This document shows positions 27,443 through 36,769 of a stretch of 64,000 bases of DNA, piece after piece (position 1 is the stretch's first letter; each line of letters opens with the position of its first letter). A program made the position numbers and the translations under genes. The DNA is from CBDDCX01 sp965226925 (lineage in GTDB: Bacteria > Gemmatimonadota > Gemmatimonadetes > Longimicrobiales > Gaopeijiaceae): NCBI GenBank assembly GCA_965226925.1, contig CBDDEN010000009.1:124001-188000 (forward strand), read 5' to 3'. The notes beneath the pieces are model-generated. The model searched no databases. It worked only from the letters and a program-made list of their open reading frames with translations, and was not told the origin of the DNA.

Positions 27443-29915
27443 CTACCACTCCAGGTCCATTACCCACAGGTCGCCCTCGAGCTCGGCGAACGTGTAGTAG
27501 ATGCGGCCGTCGTGGACGACGAACTCGGGGCGCGGAGGCCGGAGCAGGTCGTGGAAGAGGACGAGGGTGCGTGCGGGCGCCCCGTCCAAGGAGATCTCTC
27601 GGAGGGCCGTGGTGCCGTCTGGGAGACGGTCCAAGACGATCAGCTCGCGGAGGCTCGTCCAGAAGACGGTTTCCGCTCCCCCCTCGAAGATCCGCCCAGG
27701 CGGCCCACCGTCCCGATCGATGACCCACGCGGACCCGCCCGACGTGAAGCCGATCCTGTCGCTGTCGGGGGACCACCGCGCCCCCCCACCGGCCGTGAGT
27801 CGGCGAGGCTCGGACCAAGAGGAATCGCCCACACGGTCCGAGGTGAACAGGACGACCCCCTCCTCTAGGCTAGCGTAGAAGACCAGGCTGCGACCATCGG
27901 GGGACCAGTCGGGATACCGCTCCGGAGTGGACGACTCATGAACCGTCTGATGGTCGGTCCCGTCGGCCCGCACGACGAAGATGTCCCTATTCCCGTCCCG
28001 GACTCCGTGCCCGGCGAGCCACTGGCCGTCCGGCGACCAAGCTTTCACGAACTCCTCGGCAGGATCATCCGTGACATGAACCGGGGGCCTCCATTCAAGG
28101 GTTGGATATACAAGTCCTGGTTCCCGGACCGATTCGAATCGAAGGCCAGCGATCGTCCGTCGGGCGATACGGCCATCCCTTCGATTACCTGACGCCCCGT
28201 GGTGACCGTCTCCCCATCGTATCCGGAGACCGGAGCTCCCCGGGGGATTTCGATCGACCAGACATTCTGTCGGCGCAGGAGGGTGGAGTACACCAGCGTG
28301 CGACCGTCGCTGGAGACCGAGATCGTGTGCGGGTCGAGCCCTGTGGTCACGCGCACCGGCTCCCCCCGTGTCGTGCCGTCACCATTCAACTCGACCGCGT
28401 AGACGTCGCGGCCCCCGCCGCGGTTCGAGACGAAGAGGAGTCGGCCGTCGGGAAGCCACGCAGGCGAGACGTTTTGGACCTCATTTGGCACAACAGTCAC
28501 CGGCGGTCCACCCTCGGCGGGGGCCACCCGAATGGCCGAGGGAGCGATGTTTCCCAAGGTCCGGCCGAAGGAGACGAAGTTCACGTTCCCGACTGTGTAG
28601 GCGATCCACTCGCCGGCGGGCGACCAGACCGGCCAGTGCCCCGTTCCGATCTCCCGATGTTCCCCGGTGGCAACCGTATAGACGTGCAGAATGGTCCCCA
28701 GCCGGTACGCGAGTCGCGATCCGTCGGAGGACCACGCGGGGTGCCCGAGCGCTCCCTCGGGAGGCGCCGAGAAGGCCGGCCTCGGTGTGCCGCCCAACGC
28801 GGGGACGCTGTGGATCCGCCCCCCGGCGGCGAAAACGATCTCGGATCCATCGGGCGACCACCGTGGATACCGTTCGTGGCCCCCGGTCTCTCCGGCAATC
28901 TGAATCGCCCTGCCGCCGGAGATCTGCCGCACCATGACCTGAGCACGAGGGGCGGACCCGGCCGAGCCGGCGCCTGATGCCGCCTGAGCAGGAGCGGCGG
29001 TCGACGTGTAGGCCACGCTCCGCCCGTCCGGGGAGATGGCAGGACTCAGATCCGGAGCCGCATCGAAGTTAAGCTGCCTGTTGTTGCCGACCGTGATCGG
29101 CGTCGGACCGCCCCGGAGAGAGATCCAAGCGCCCACGGCGGCGATCGCGACGGCCGTAGCGAAGCCCACCGCCGTCCATGGGGTCCTCCGGGCCACCGGA
29201 GCCGCCACCCCCGTCATCATGCCCGTCGGCGTCATCCCGCCGCTCGGCGTGGCGAGCGCCTCGAGGTGCCGCATCATCTCCTCGGTGCTCTGCCACCGGT
29301 CGGCGGGCTTCTTCTCGAGGCAATGCATGACCAGGTGAGACAGTGCCGGCGGCACCGCGCTCCGGTGCATCGTGATCGGCTCCGGAGCTTGGGTCACATG
29401 AGCTACCAACACCATCTGGGGACTCTTACCCGCGAAGGGAGGCACACCGGCAAGCAGCTCGTAGGCCATCGCCCCGACAGCGTAGATGTCCGCCCGATGA
29501 TCGATGTTGTCCGACGCCTCTGCCTGCTCAGGGGCCATGTAGGCGGGCGTCCCGAGGGCCACCCCGATCGTTGTGAGCTGATGTCGGCCCGTGGCCTCAC
29601 TCACGGCCTTGGCGACGCCGAAGTCCATGACCAGCGCATGACGTCCGCTGAGCATGACGTTGTCCGGCTTCACGTCTCGTGCAGGGGGATGATGTGGGGG
29701 TGCGTCAGGCCCGCCGCGATCTCGATCTCACGCAGGAAGCGCTCCGGACCGAGTGTTGCGGCCAAGTCGGGACGGAGGACCTTCAGGGCCACCTTCCGGT
29801 GATGCCGAACGTCCTCCGAGAGGTACACGGTGGCCATCCCACCCGCACCGATCTCACGCTCGATCGTGTAGCGCCCCTCGAGGGCAGCGTTCAGGCGGGT
29901 GATGGGATCGGACAT
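27443..29915 (-). pseudogene. Broken Ser/Thr protein kinase with PD40/TolB-like propeller
   Basis: One ancestral gene is split into three frames. Frame 1 (29915 to 29670) gives the kinase N-lobe: IGAGGMATVYLSED, VALKVL and FLREIEIAAGLTHPHIIPLH. Frame 2 (29673 to 28045) resumes at the catalytic loop DVKPDNVM, then DFGVAKAVS, a membrane segment (~residues 170-190) and WSPDG propeller repeats. Frame 3 (28048 to 27443) holds the final repeats. Between frames 1 and 2 about 55-60 kinase residues (hinge through HRD) are missing; frames 2 and 3 join perfectly if one base is added to a G5 run (28083-28087). Probably not a functional kinase, unless these are assembly errors. Confidence 0.85.
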
Positions 29916-30012
29916 GGCGCAAGATGCGCATACTGTGCGCAGGGCCACAAGGATGCCGGGGCTCGACGTGGCCCTGCCGGGCTGAACCGGGCGTAGTGTG
30001 GATGTACCCCGC

Positions 30013-30579
30013 TCAGACCCACCTCCCCAGGGCACTCAGGTAGCTCATCACCTCCAGCTCCTCGCGTTCGACCGCCACACTGCTGACCGCGACGGGTGCG
30101 GAAATCTCGGCCAGCTCCACGATCGCATCGCTCCCCACGCCCGTCCATAGCCTGGCGAGCCGGGTCTTCGCGACCGTCACGACACGGATTCGCTCGTCAC
30201 TTTTCCTCAAGGCGTCGAGGGTCCCCTGCCGGTCGGGAGGTTCGTCGGGATACGGCACCAGAGTCATGCCCGCGCCGGCCAACGCCTGTCCGAGGCTCCG
30301 CCAGGCGCTCCTGCTCAACGGGAAGTCGTGTATGTCCCGTAGATCTTCCTGCCACTCCTCGAGCTCGCCGTCGGTACGACCCGGCCGCTTGAGCTTCAGT
30401 CCATCCAACGCCGCCGTACCGCTTCGCAGCTTCAGATTGATCGGCAGATCGGGGACCCAGATGTACTCGTCCACGATGGACTGTGACGGAAACAGGTCGC
30501 CGAGCGACTCGAAGCGCTGACGAAAGCCGTCGGAGAGAGCCCCGAACGCCCGCCATTCCCAGTGAGTTCCCAGAGCCAT
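30013..30579 (-). CDS. Hypothetical protein, possibly CYTH-like
   Basis: 188 residues from the ATG at 30577-30579; the frame is open to 30678 but would add basic, Arg/Gly-rich sequence. Strand-like segments with alternating charges (THWEWRAFG, DEYIWVPDLPINLKLRSG, LDGLKLKRPG, VVTVAKTRLARLW, VELAEISAP) recall the CYTH/triphosphate-tunnel fold, but I cannot confirm it. Last gene of the hydroxybenzoyl-CoA-reductase-like cluster. Confidence 0.55.
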   Translation of the reverse strand: MALGTHWEWRAFGALSDGFRQRFESLGDLFPSQSIVDEYIWVPDLPINLKLRSGTAALDGLKLKRPGRTDGELEEWQEDLRDIHDFPLSRSAWRSLGQALAGAGMTLVPYPDEPPDRQGTLDALRKSDERIRVVTVAKTRLARLWTGVGSDAIVELAEISAPVAVSSVAVEREELEVMSYLSALGRWV

Positions 30580-30695
30580 CCCACACCTCGAGTCGATGCC
30601 GTGGCGGGGGCGAAGACCGGACCATGGTGCCGGCCTGCCACCCGGCCGTCGAGCCGTTGCCCTCACCCCTATTCCCACTGCGTTTCAAGGTACCT

Positions 30696-31697
30696 CTAGC
30701 CGTCCCGCCTCAGCTTCCGCAGCGCTCGCCTCACGTACACCGGCACCATCGCCCGACGCCACTCAGTGTCCACGATCATGTTCTCCAAGGGATGGCACTG
30801 CTTGAACGCCCTCTCGGCCAACGCTTCGACGAGCTCGTCGGTGAGCATCTCCCCCTCCGCGGTCTCGTCCCATCCCGTGAACTCCTTGGGCCGCGCACCC
30901 AGCGCGGTCACGACACCACGGAGGGAACGCAGCCGGTTCTGGGGGTCCACGTCCGCAGCCACGGCAACGGTCAGCAGCGGAAAGTCGATCGACCGCCTCT
31001 GCCGGAGCTTCACGTAACCTGTCCGTAGTTCGTAGTCGGGGCCGGCCTCGGCCAAGGGCACCCGAATCCGTGTGACGATCTCGCCGGGCTCTCTCGTAGT
31101 GTTCCGGATCCCGTCCGCGACGAAGAAGTCTCGCAGGGCCACGGTCCGGCCCCCACCCGGCCCCGCGATGTCAACATGAGCGCCCAAGGTCATCAGGACA
31201 GGGGGCGTGTCGGCCGAATGCGCCGCCACGCACTTCTTGCCCACCTTCGTGACATGGCAAACGTCGCCGTCCTTCTTCAGACAGAAACCCAGTGCCTCTC
31301 GCCAGAACCGAGTCTGGTTGTAGTACGTACAGCGGGTATCGAGGCAGACGTTCCCGCCGAGGGTCCCGGAGTTGCGAAGCTGGGGGCCGGCTACGTTTCC
31401 AGCCGCCTCAGCCAATGCCGTAAAGTGTAGTCGGACTGAAGGATGCAGTGATATGTCGGTAAGTGTCTCGGCCGCTCCAATGATCAACTCGCCGTCCCCT
31501 TCGACGATCCCCTTGAGCTCTCCGATGCCTTTGAGAGCAACCAAGTGCCCCGGTGTGAAGAGCTTGTGTTTCATGTTGGGGATCAGATCGGTGCCGCCCG
31601 AAACGGGCAGGGCGGCTTCACCGAATTCCGACAGCAGCCCGACCGCGTCCTGCACCGTCTCCGGGCGGTGATACGTGAAAGGAGGGAGTCTCAGCAT
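30696..31697 (-). CDS. hcrB: Molybdenum hydroxylase FAD/[4Fe-4S] subunit, 4-hydroxybenzoyl-CoA reductase beta-like
   Basis: 333 residues. The FAD-binding domain shows PVSGGTDLIPNMK and NSGTLGGNVCLDTRC. Unlike ordinary xanthine-dehydrogenase FAD subunits it contains an inserted loop at about residues 118-158 with cysteines in CLDTRCTYYNQ, GFCLKKDGDVCH and KKCVAAHSAD. This matches the extra [4Fe-4S] loop known from the HcrB subunit. That enzyme removes the phenolic hydroxyl of 4-hydroxybenzoyl-CoA. The symbol is by homology only; other substrates are possible. Confidence 0.85.
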   Translation of the reverse strand: MLRLPPFTYHRPETVQDAVGLLSEFGEAALPVSGGTDLIPNMKHKLFTPGHLVALKGIGELKGIVEGDGELIIGAAETLTDISLHPSVRLHFTALAEAAGNVAGPQLRNSGTLGGNVCLDTRCTYYNQTRFWREALGFCLKKDGDVCHVTKVGKKCVAAHSADTPPVLMTLGAHVDIAGPGGGRTVALRDFFVADGIRNTTREPGEIVTRIRVPLAEAGPDYELRTGYVKLRQRRSIDFPLLTVAVAADVDPQNRLRSLRGVVTALGARPKEFTGWDETAEGEMLTDELVEALAERAFKQCHPLENMIVDTEWRRAMVPVYVRRALRKLRRDG

Positions 31698-31710
31698 GAA
31701 ACCACGTCCC

Positions 31711-32712
31711 TCAGGGATCCAGGGGCCGGGCGACCATGATGCCGTCCTGCCCGCCGATGCGCTCGATGCGGTCCGCCAGCGGCAATTCGCTCATCTCGAC
31801 GACGCCGTCCACCAAAGGCGCGTGGAGCACGTGAAGCCGTCCATCCTTCCACAGGGCGATTCCCGTATGGGCAACGTCTAACCCGGCCACCGTGCTGGTG
31901 GCGGCGATCAGGTCGCCGTCCCGGATACCGTCGGTGACGTCCGCGATGCGATCCTGAGGCACGTAATGACGGGGCTCGCCGCTGAGTCGTAGCTCGATCT
32001 CCCGCAGGGCCGGCAGGAACGCAGGATCTTCCCCGAGCTGTCGGTAAGCATCGGGATGCGAGGTCATGAAGTCGATGGGCTCGTCGTCCGGTACACCACC
32101 CAACTCGGCCGACAAGTTCCGGACCAGACCCATCGCGTCCTTGTTGGTGATCCACTCGCTGAAGTAGTGGAGCCGCGAGCCGTACCCATCGAGATTCCCG
32201 TCCCTGTAGCGGATGTTCTGCAGAATGCCCGAGTAGTAGGCGCGGTACCGCATCGGGTCGTCGAGCATGGCCTCGGGCGCGCTTCGTACGAACCGCGCCA
32301 AGGCCAGCACATTTTCGACGAAGGTCACGCAGTCGAACTCCTGGAGCTCGATGACCAGGTGCTCCTCCCCCTCCACCTCGAGCGTGTGCGGTGCGTAGGG
32401 CGTGCCCACGAAGCGCTCGCCGAGACGGGCTACGATCTGGCCGATGGGCAGGGTGTCGAGTCGGTGCGTGTAGGCCCAGCGGGCCTTCTCCTGCATGATC
32501 GCCCAGTCCTCGTCGGTCCCCGGGAGGGTCCTCGGGCCCGGAGCGGAAGGCGCAGGACCGACCGACGCTTCCGCAGCGATCCCAGACGACTCCGCCACCC
32601 CATCGTCGGAGGACGCTCCACGGTCCCCGGCACCGGTGCACGCCGCCATCGCCGCCAAAGCGAGGCACGACAGGACGCCTTGAGCCCCGCATCGTCTCAT
32701 GCGCCTTATCAT
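31711..32712 (-). CDS. DUF1460 (N-acetylmuramoyl-alanine amidase-like) lipoprotein
   Basis: 333 residues from the ATG at 32710-32712. A lipoprotein signal is present (MRRCGAQGVLSCLALAAMAACTGAG). The DUF1460 cysteine-peptidase-like core shows FVGTPYAPHTLE, ELQEFDCVTFVENVLAL (likely catalytic Cys) and DVAHTGIALWKDGRLHVLHA (likely His). Relatives are NlpC/P60-like periplasmic enzymes. It overlaps the hcrA-like stop (ATGA) and stands 13 bp before the hcrB-like start, so it sits inside the oxidoreductase operon with no obvious functional link. Confidence 0.85.
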   Translation of the reverse strand: MIRRMRRCGAQGVLSCLALAAMAACTGAGDRGASSDDGVAESSGIAAEASVGPAPSAPGPRTLPGTDEDWAIMQEKARWAYTHRLDTLPIGQIVARLGERFVGTPYAPHTLEVEGEEHLVIELQEFDCVTFVENVLALARFVRSAPEAMLDDPMRYRAYYSGILQNIRYRDGNLDGYGSRLHYFSEWITNKDAMGLVRNLSAELGGVPDDEPIDFMTSHPDAYRQLGEDPAFLPALREIELRLSGEPRHYVPQDRIADVTDGIRDGDLIAATSTVAGLDVAHTGIALWKDGRLHVLHAPLVDGVVEMSELPLADRIERIGGQDGIMVARPLDP

Positions 32713-35051
32713 CCGGCCTCCCTCGCCCGCTGCAGCGCCCGCCACACCCGCGGTGGACTGAACGGCAGCGCATCCATCCGGATCCCCACCGCGTTGTAGA
32801 TGGCGTTGGCGATGGCCGGAATCGACGGATGGAGGGGACCCTCCCCCGCTTCCTTGGCACCGTAGGGGCCCTCAGGGTCGATCGATTCCACGATGAGCGA
32901 CTGGAGCTCCGGGGTGTCGAGGCTGGTGGGGATCTTGTAGTCCAGGAGCGAGGGCCCGTCGTGCAGACCGGCGCGTCCGTGATCGACGTCCTTGAAGATG
33001 TGCTCCTCCATCAACGCCTCGCCGAATCCCATGTATGCCGACCCCTCCATCTGACCCTCGACTAGCACCGGATTGAGCGCCCGGCCGCAGTCGTGTGCCA
33101 CCCAGATCTTCCGAACGTCCACGAAGCCGGTCTCCACATCCACCTCGACCTCGGCAACGTGGGCCGTAAAGGAGTAGGCCGGCGACGCACCGATCGTGCC
33201 GCCGCGGTACTCCCCGTGGATATCCTTCGGAGTGTTGTACGAGCCCGTGGCACCCAACGCTCCGAACTCGGCCTCCGCGAGGTTGAACGCCTCGCGAATG
33301 GGCATCTTCCGCTCCGTGTCGTCCGCGAAGAACGCCCAACCACCGGCCAGTAACACCTGGTCCGACTTACACTTCCAGGATCCCGCCACGGAGGTCTGAA
33401 CCAGTTTCTTGAGCTTCCGTGCCCCGTCGATGGTGGCGTTGCCCAACATGAAGGTCACGCGCGATGAATAGGCGCCCAGGTCCACCGGCGTGAAGTCCGT
33501 ATCCCCCCGATAGACGCGCACGTGGTCGAGGGGTACGCCCAACTCCTCCGCTGCGAGGTACGCCACCATCGAGTCACATCCCTGTCCGATCTCGCTGGCA
33601 CCGCTGAATACGGCCACTCTACCCGACCGGTCGATCTGGAGCTGGACGGCGGACTGAGGCATCTCGTTCGGGTAGATCGGGTAGTTCGTGCCCGAGATGT
33701 ACGTGGAGCCGGCGACACCCAAGCCCCGACCGAAACTCAGCTTCCCGTAGCGCGCCTTCCACTCGGACGCGCGCTCCACCGAATCCAGACACTCCAAGAA
33801 GCCGTTGGACGTTACACGGAGCTCGTTGACCGTCCTGGTGTGCTCACCGATGAAGTTCCTCCGGCGTAGCTCGATCGGATCCATCTCCAGGCGCTCGGCC
33901 AGCTTGTCGAGTTGTACCTCGAAGGCGAAACGGGGCTGCACGGATCCGTGTCCCCGCTTGGGCCCGCACGCCGGCTTGTTCGTGTACACCCGGGTCGAGT
34001 CGAACCGGTAGGCGGGCATCTGGTACGGGGCGGTGAGAAGCTGCCCCGAGTAGTAGGTCGTAACCAGCCCGAACGACGCATACGCGCCCCCGTCCAGGAC
34101 GATACGCGCGTCCACGGACTTCAGCATGCCGTCCTTGGAGGCCCCCGTCCGGTAGTGCATGTGGAACGGGTGGCGGCCCCGGTGGGAGTAGAAGACCTCC
34201 TCGCGGGTGTAGAGGATCTTCACGGGCCGGCCCGTGATCATGGCGAGCTTGGCCACGCAGAACTCCAGGTCGAAGGGCTCGGACTTGCCGCCGAAGGCCC
34301 CACCGACCAGGGGTTGCACCACACGGACCTTCGCCACGTCGACGTCGAGAACCCTCGCCAATTCCCGATGCAGGTAGTGGGGCACCTGGGTGGACGACCA
34401 CACCGTGAGTTTTCCGTCGCCCTCGAAGTGGCCGATGGCGCAATGTGGCTCGATGGGCGTGTGTGTAGTGCCTTCGAAGAAGTAGTCGTCCTCCACGACC
34501 ACGTCGGACGCCTCCATGAGGGCGTCGACATCCCCGAATTCCAACTTCACCTTCTTGGTGATGTTGCCGTTGTTCCCCTCCCTCTTGGGCTCGTGGATGA
34601 AGGGACCGTCGGTCGCCTCGAGGGCATCGTGCGGATCGAAATACGCGGGAAGCTCCTCGTATTCCACATGGATGGCCTCCAGAGCCCGGACCGCCGTGTC
34701 CTCGTCCACCGCGGCCACGGCGGCCACGCCGTCCCCGATGTAACGGACCCGCTCCACACAGAGGGGAGACTCGTCGGGCGTCCATGGGATGATGCCGTAC
34801 TTGACGGGCATGTCGCGTCCCGTGACGACCGCGCGCACTCCCTCAATCGCCAGAGCGCCACCGGCGTCGATCGAAACGATCCGCGCATGCGCGTGGGGAC
34901 TTCTCAGGATCTTGCCGTGCAGCATGCCCGGAAACACCAAGTCGTCCGTGTACTTCGCCTGCCCGGTCGACATGGCCAATCCGTCGATCTTCCGTTGGGG
35001 CGATCCGATTAACGTGAAGTCGGACTGTGATTTAGGGGATTTCGACGCCAT
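32709..35051 (-). CDS. hcrA: Molybdopterin-binding large subunit, 4-hydroxybenzoyl-CoA reductase alpha-like
   Basis: 780 residues, close to known HcrA length. Xanthine-oxidase-family motifs: GQAKYTDDLVFPGMLHGKIL at the N-terminus, EPHCAIGHFE, PLVGGAFGGKSEPFDLEFCVAKL, ACGPKRGHGSVQPRFAFE, SEIGQGCDSMVAYLAAEELG, and the C-terminal GAKEAGEGP with the catalytic Glu. No signal peptide, so a cytoplasmic enzyme. ATG start; its upstream region holds one copy of a motif shared with the cobalamin adenosyltransferase promoter. Confidence 0.88.
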   Translation of the reverse strand: MASKSPKSQSDFTLIGSPQRKIDGLAMSTGQAKYTDDLVFPGMLHGKILRSPHAHARIVSIDAGGALAIEGVRAVVTGRDMPVKYGIIPWTPDESPLCVERVRYIGDGVAAVAAVDEDTAVRALEAIHVEYEELPAYFDPHDALEATDGPFIHEPKREGNNGNITKKVKLEFGDVDALMEASDVVVEDDYFFEGTTHTPIEPHCAIGHFEGDGKLTVWSSTQVPHYLHRELARVLDVDVAKVRVVQPLVGGAFGGKSEPFDLEFCVAKLAMITGRPVKILYTREEVFYSHRGRHPFHMHYRTGASKDGMLKSVDARIVLDGGAYASFGLVTTYYSGQLLTAPYQMPAYRFDSTRVYTNKPACGPKRGHGSVQPRFAFEVQLDKLAERLEMDPIELRRRNFIGEHTRTVNELRVTSNGFLECLDSVERASEWKARYGKLSFGRGLGVAGSTYISGTNYPIYPNEMPQSAVQLQIDRSGRVAVFSGASEIGQGCDSMVAYLAAEELGVPLDHVRVYRGDTDFTPVDLGAYSSRVTFMLGNATIDGARKLKKLVQTSVAGSWKCKSDQVLLAGGWAFFADDTERKMPIREAFNLAEAEFGALGATGSYNTPKDIHGEYRGGTIGASPAYSFTAHVAEVEVDVETGFVDVRKIWVAHDCGRALNPVLVEGQMEGSAYMGFGEALMEEHIFKDVDHGRAGLHDGPSLLDYKIPTSLDTPELQSLIVESIDPEGPYGAKEAGEGPLHPSIPAIANAIYNAVGIRMDALPFSPPRVWRALQRAREAG

Positions 35052-35084
35052 CTTCAGAAGTCTCGCTCTGTCTGGTATGATCCC

Positions 35085-35112
35085 GCTAAGCTACAGTCGG
35101 ACTGACACTTAT
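35085..35112 (-). promoter_or_regulatory. Shared operator/promoter motif, copy 3, upstream of hcrA-like gene
   Basis: Plus-strand pattern GCTAA-N5-AGTCGGACT-N3-ACTTAT; the core AGTC-G-GACT (35095-35103) is a perfect inverted repeat around one base. Read toward the gene it ends in TTAGC, 34 bases before the ATG. Two further copies lie at 41701 and 41755. The regulator is unknown. Confidence 0.5.
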
Positions 35113-35141
35113 AAGATCGTGGCGCCATCCGGGACACCATC

Positions 35142-35663
35142 CTAGAGATCCTCCCCGGCGACGGCTGACGTCGACTTACCCTTCGTGCCTCGCAATCGGC
35201 CCGCCGCCGCCTCGACGGCGTCCAGGATCTTCGTGTAGCCCGTACACCGGCACAGATTGCCCGCCAACGCCTCCTTGACCTGGTGTCGACTAGGTTCCGG
35301 AGTGCGCATCAGAAGTGCGGCCGCCGAGCAGAGGATACCCGGAGTGCAGAACCCGCACTGGGCCGCACCCTTCAGGTCGAACTCGTCCTGGAGCGGGTGG
35401 GGCCCCTCGGCGCTGGCCAACCCCTCGACCGTGGTGACCTCGCACCCCTCCGCCTCCCAGACGGGGGTGATGCACGAAAGGGTGGGCACCGAGTCGACGA
35501 GCACCGTACACGCCCCACAGTCGCCCTTGTCGCAACCCTGCTTGGAGCCGGTCAGCCCGAGGGCGTAGCGGAGCGTCTCCAGCAGGGTGTAATGACTCGG
35601 TACGCCCGCCTCATGGACGTCTCCGTTCACCTTCAGGCGGACGATCTCGGTGGTCGTTGACAC
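35142..35663 (-). CDS. hcrC: [2Fe-2S] small subunit of molybdenum hydroxylase, HcrC-like
   Basis: 173 residues from a GTG at 35661-35663, just before the ferredoxin fold; the longer frame to 35891 would overlap the divergent bacilliredoxin gene. Plant-type cluster: GCDKGDCGACTVLVD and TLSC; second cluster: AQCGFCTPGILCSA and GNLCRCTGYTKI. It passes electrons between the molybdenum and FAD subunits. First gene of the order small-large-(DUF1460)-FAD, the hcrCAB order interrupted once. Confidence 0.9.
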   Translation of the reverse strand: MSTTTEIVRLKVNGDVHEAGVPSHYTLLETLRYALGLTGSKQGCDKGDCGACTVLVDSVPTLSCITPVWEAEGCEVTTVEGLASAEGPHPLQDEFDLKGAAQCGFCTPGILCSAAALLMRTPEPSRHQVKEALAGNLCRCTGYTKILDAVEAAAGRLRGTKGKSTSAVAGEDL

Positions 35664-35863
35664 GTTTGTCGCAGGCTCCCCCTGTGAGCCCCCCGTACGC
35701 GTCAGACGATACGGCGGGACGGGTCTGGGTGCGGGAACGCCCACACAGAACAAAGGTGACGGGTCGTGAATAGGCGAGCAAGCCGGAGGGGGAGCACTTT
35801 CTCGCGGGTGCGGGGTATGCGAGGCCCGATCCCGAAATCCGCCGTTCCACAGGAGTAATCGAG

Positions 35864-36292
35864 ATGCCCTATCCCGAGATGATGGTCGCACCCATGCGTG
35901 AGGACTTCACGCGCGTCGGGTTCAAGGAGTTCAAGACCCCCGAGGAGGTCGACCAGGTTCTCAGCACGGAAAAACGCACTACGGTCGTGGCGGTCAATTC
36001 GGTATGCGGATGTGCGGCCGGCGCGATGAGGCCGGCGGTGATCCTGTCCTTGTCGCACGACAACGTTCCCGAGGTGCTCACCACCGTCTTCGCGGGCCAA
36101 GATCTCGAAGCGACCGATCGCGTGCGCGAGTACTTCACTGGCTACCCGCCGTCCTCGCCTTCCTTGGCCATCCTCAAGGGCGGCGAGATCGTCTACATGC
36201 TGGAGCGCCACCAGATCGAGGGGCGCCACCCGTACGAACTCGCCGAGAGTTTGAGGACCGCGTACGACGAGCACTGCGACCCGCCGGCGTAG
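35864..36292 (+). CDS. Bacilliredoxin (BrxA/BrxB, YphP/YqiW family)
   Basis: 142 residues, the family's normal size. MPYPEMMVAPMREDF and the redox site NSVCGCAAGAMRPAV (Cys-Gly-Cys) are diagnostic. Such proteins remove low-molecular-weight thiols (bacillithiol) from oxidised proteins, hinting that the host makes bacillithiol. An ATG preceded by AGGAG at 35852-35856 gives the start. Monocistronic. Confidence 0.93.
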   Translation: MPYPEMMVAPMREDFTRVGFKEFKTPEEVDQVLSTEKRTTVVAVNSVCGCAAGAMRPAVILSLSHDNVPEVLTTVFAGQDLEATDRVREYFTGYPPSSPSLAILKGGEIVYMLERHQIEGRHPYELAESLRTAYDEHCDPPA

Positions 36293-36342
36293 CAGACTGA
36301 AGGTGGATGCGGCCGCCGGGGGGACACCCCTGGAGGCTTCGT

Positions 36343-36759
36343 CTATTTCGCTATGCGGGATCGGCGCCGAGCGCGGAGGAGCCCGTCGAGGCTGAATTCC
36401 CCCGCTCCGTTGGCAGCGAAGAACACAAAGACCCAGCAGAAGAACACGGCGGCCTCCCCTCCGTTCATGACGGGCCAGAATCCCCGCGGTAGGTGCGCCG
36501 TGAAGTAGGCCACAGCCATCTCGCCGGCCAAGACAAAGGCCACCGGACGTGTGAACAGACCCAAGATGATCATGGCCCCGCCAACGGTCTCGAGGACACC
36601 CGCGGCCCCGATGCGGGTCATGAGCTCGACGGGCTCATCCCGACCGAGCACTCCGAACATCTTCTGGAGACCATGGAGCCAGAAGAGGAATCCCACGACG
36701 ATCCGCAACGCGTTGTGCGTGAAGTGGGCCATACCCGTGCGTGCGCCTTCATTCTCCAT
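36343..36759 (-). CDS. DoxX-family membrane protein
   Basis: 138 residues with four transmembrane segments. RIVVGFLFWLHGLQKMFG, GGAMIILGLFTRPVAFVLAGEMAVAYF and GFWPVMNGGEAAVFFCWVF are typical of DoxX. The exact role of this group is uncertain; relatives link to thiosulfate oxidation or respiratory electron flow. It lies just after the DUF1707 gene on the same strand. Confidence 0.9.
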   Translation of the reverse strand: MENEGARTGMAHFTHNALRIVVGFLFWLHGLQKMFGVLGRDEPVELMTRIGAAGVLETVGGAMIILGLFTRPVAFVLAGEMAVAYFTAHLPRGFWPVMNGGEAAVFFCWVFVFFAANGAGEFSLDGLLRARRRSRIAK

Positions 36760-36769
36760 CTTCTTCCTC

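Noticed and set aside
31429..31437. Fourth AGTCGGACT core inside the hcrB-like gene as an operator
   Set aside because: Inside coding sequence and lacking the GCTAA half; one such core is expected by chance in a window this size.
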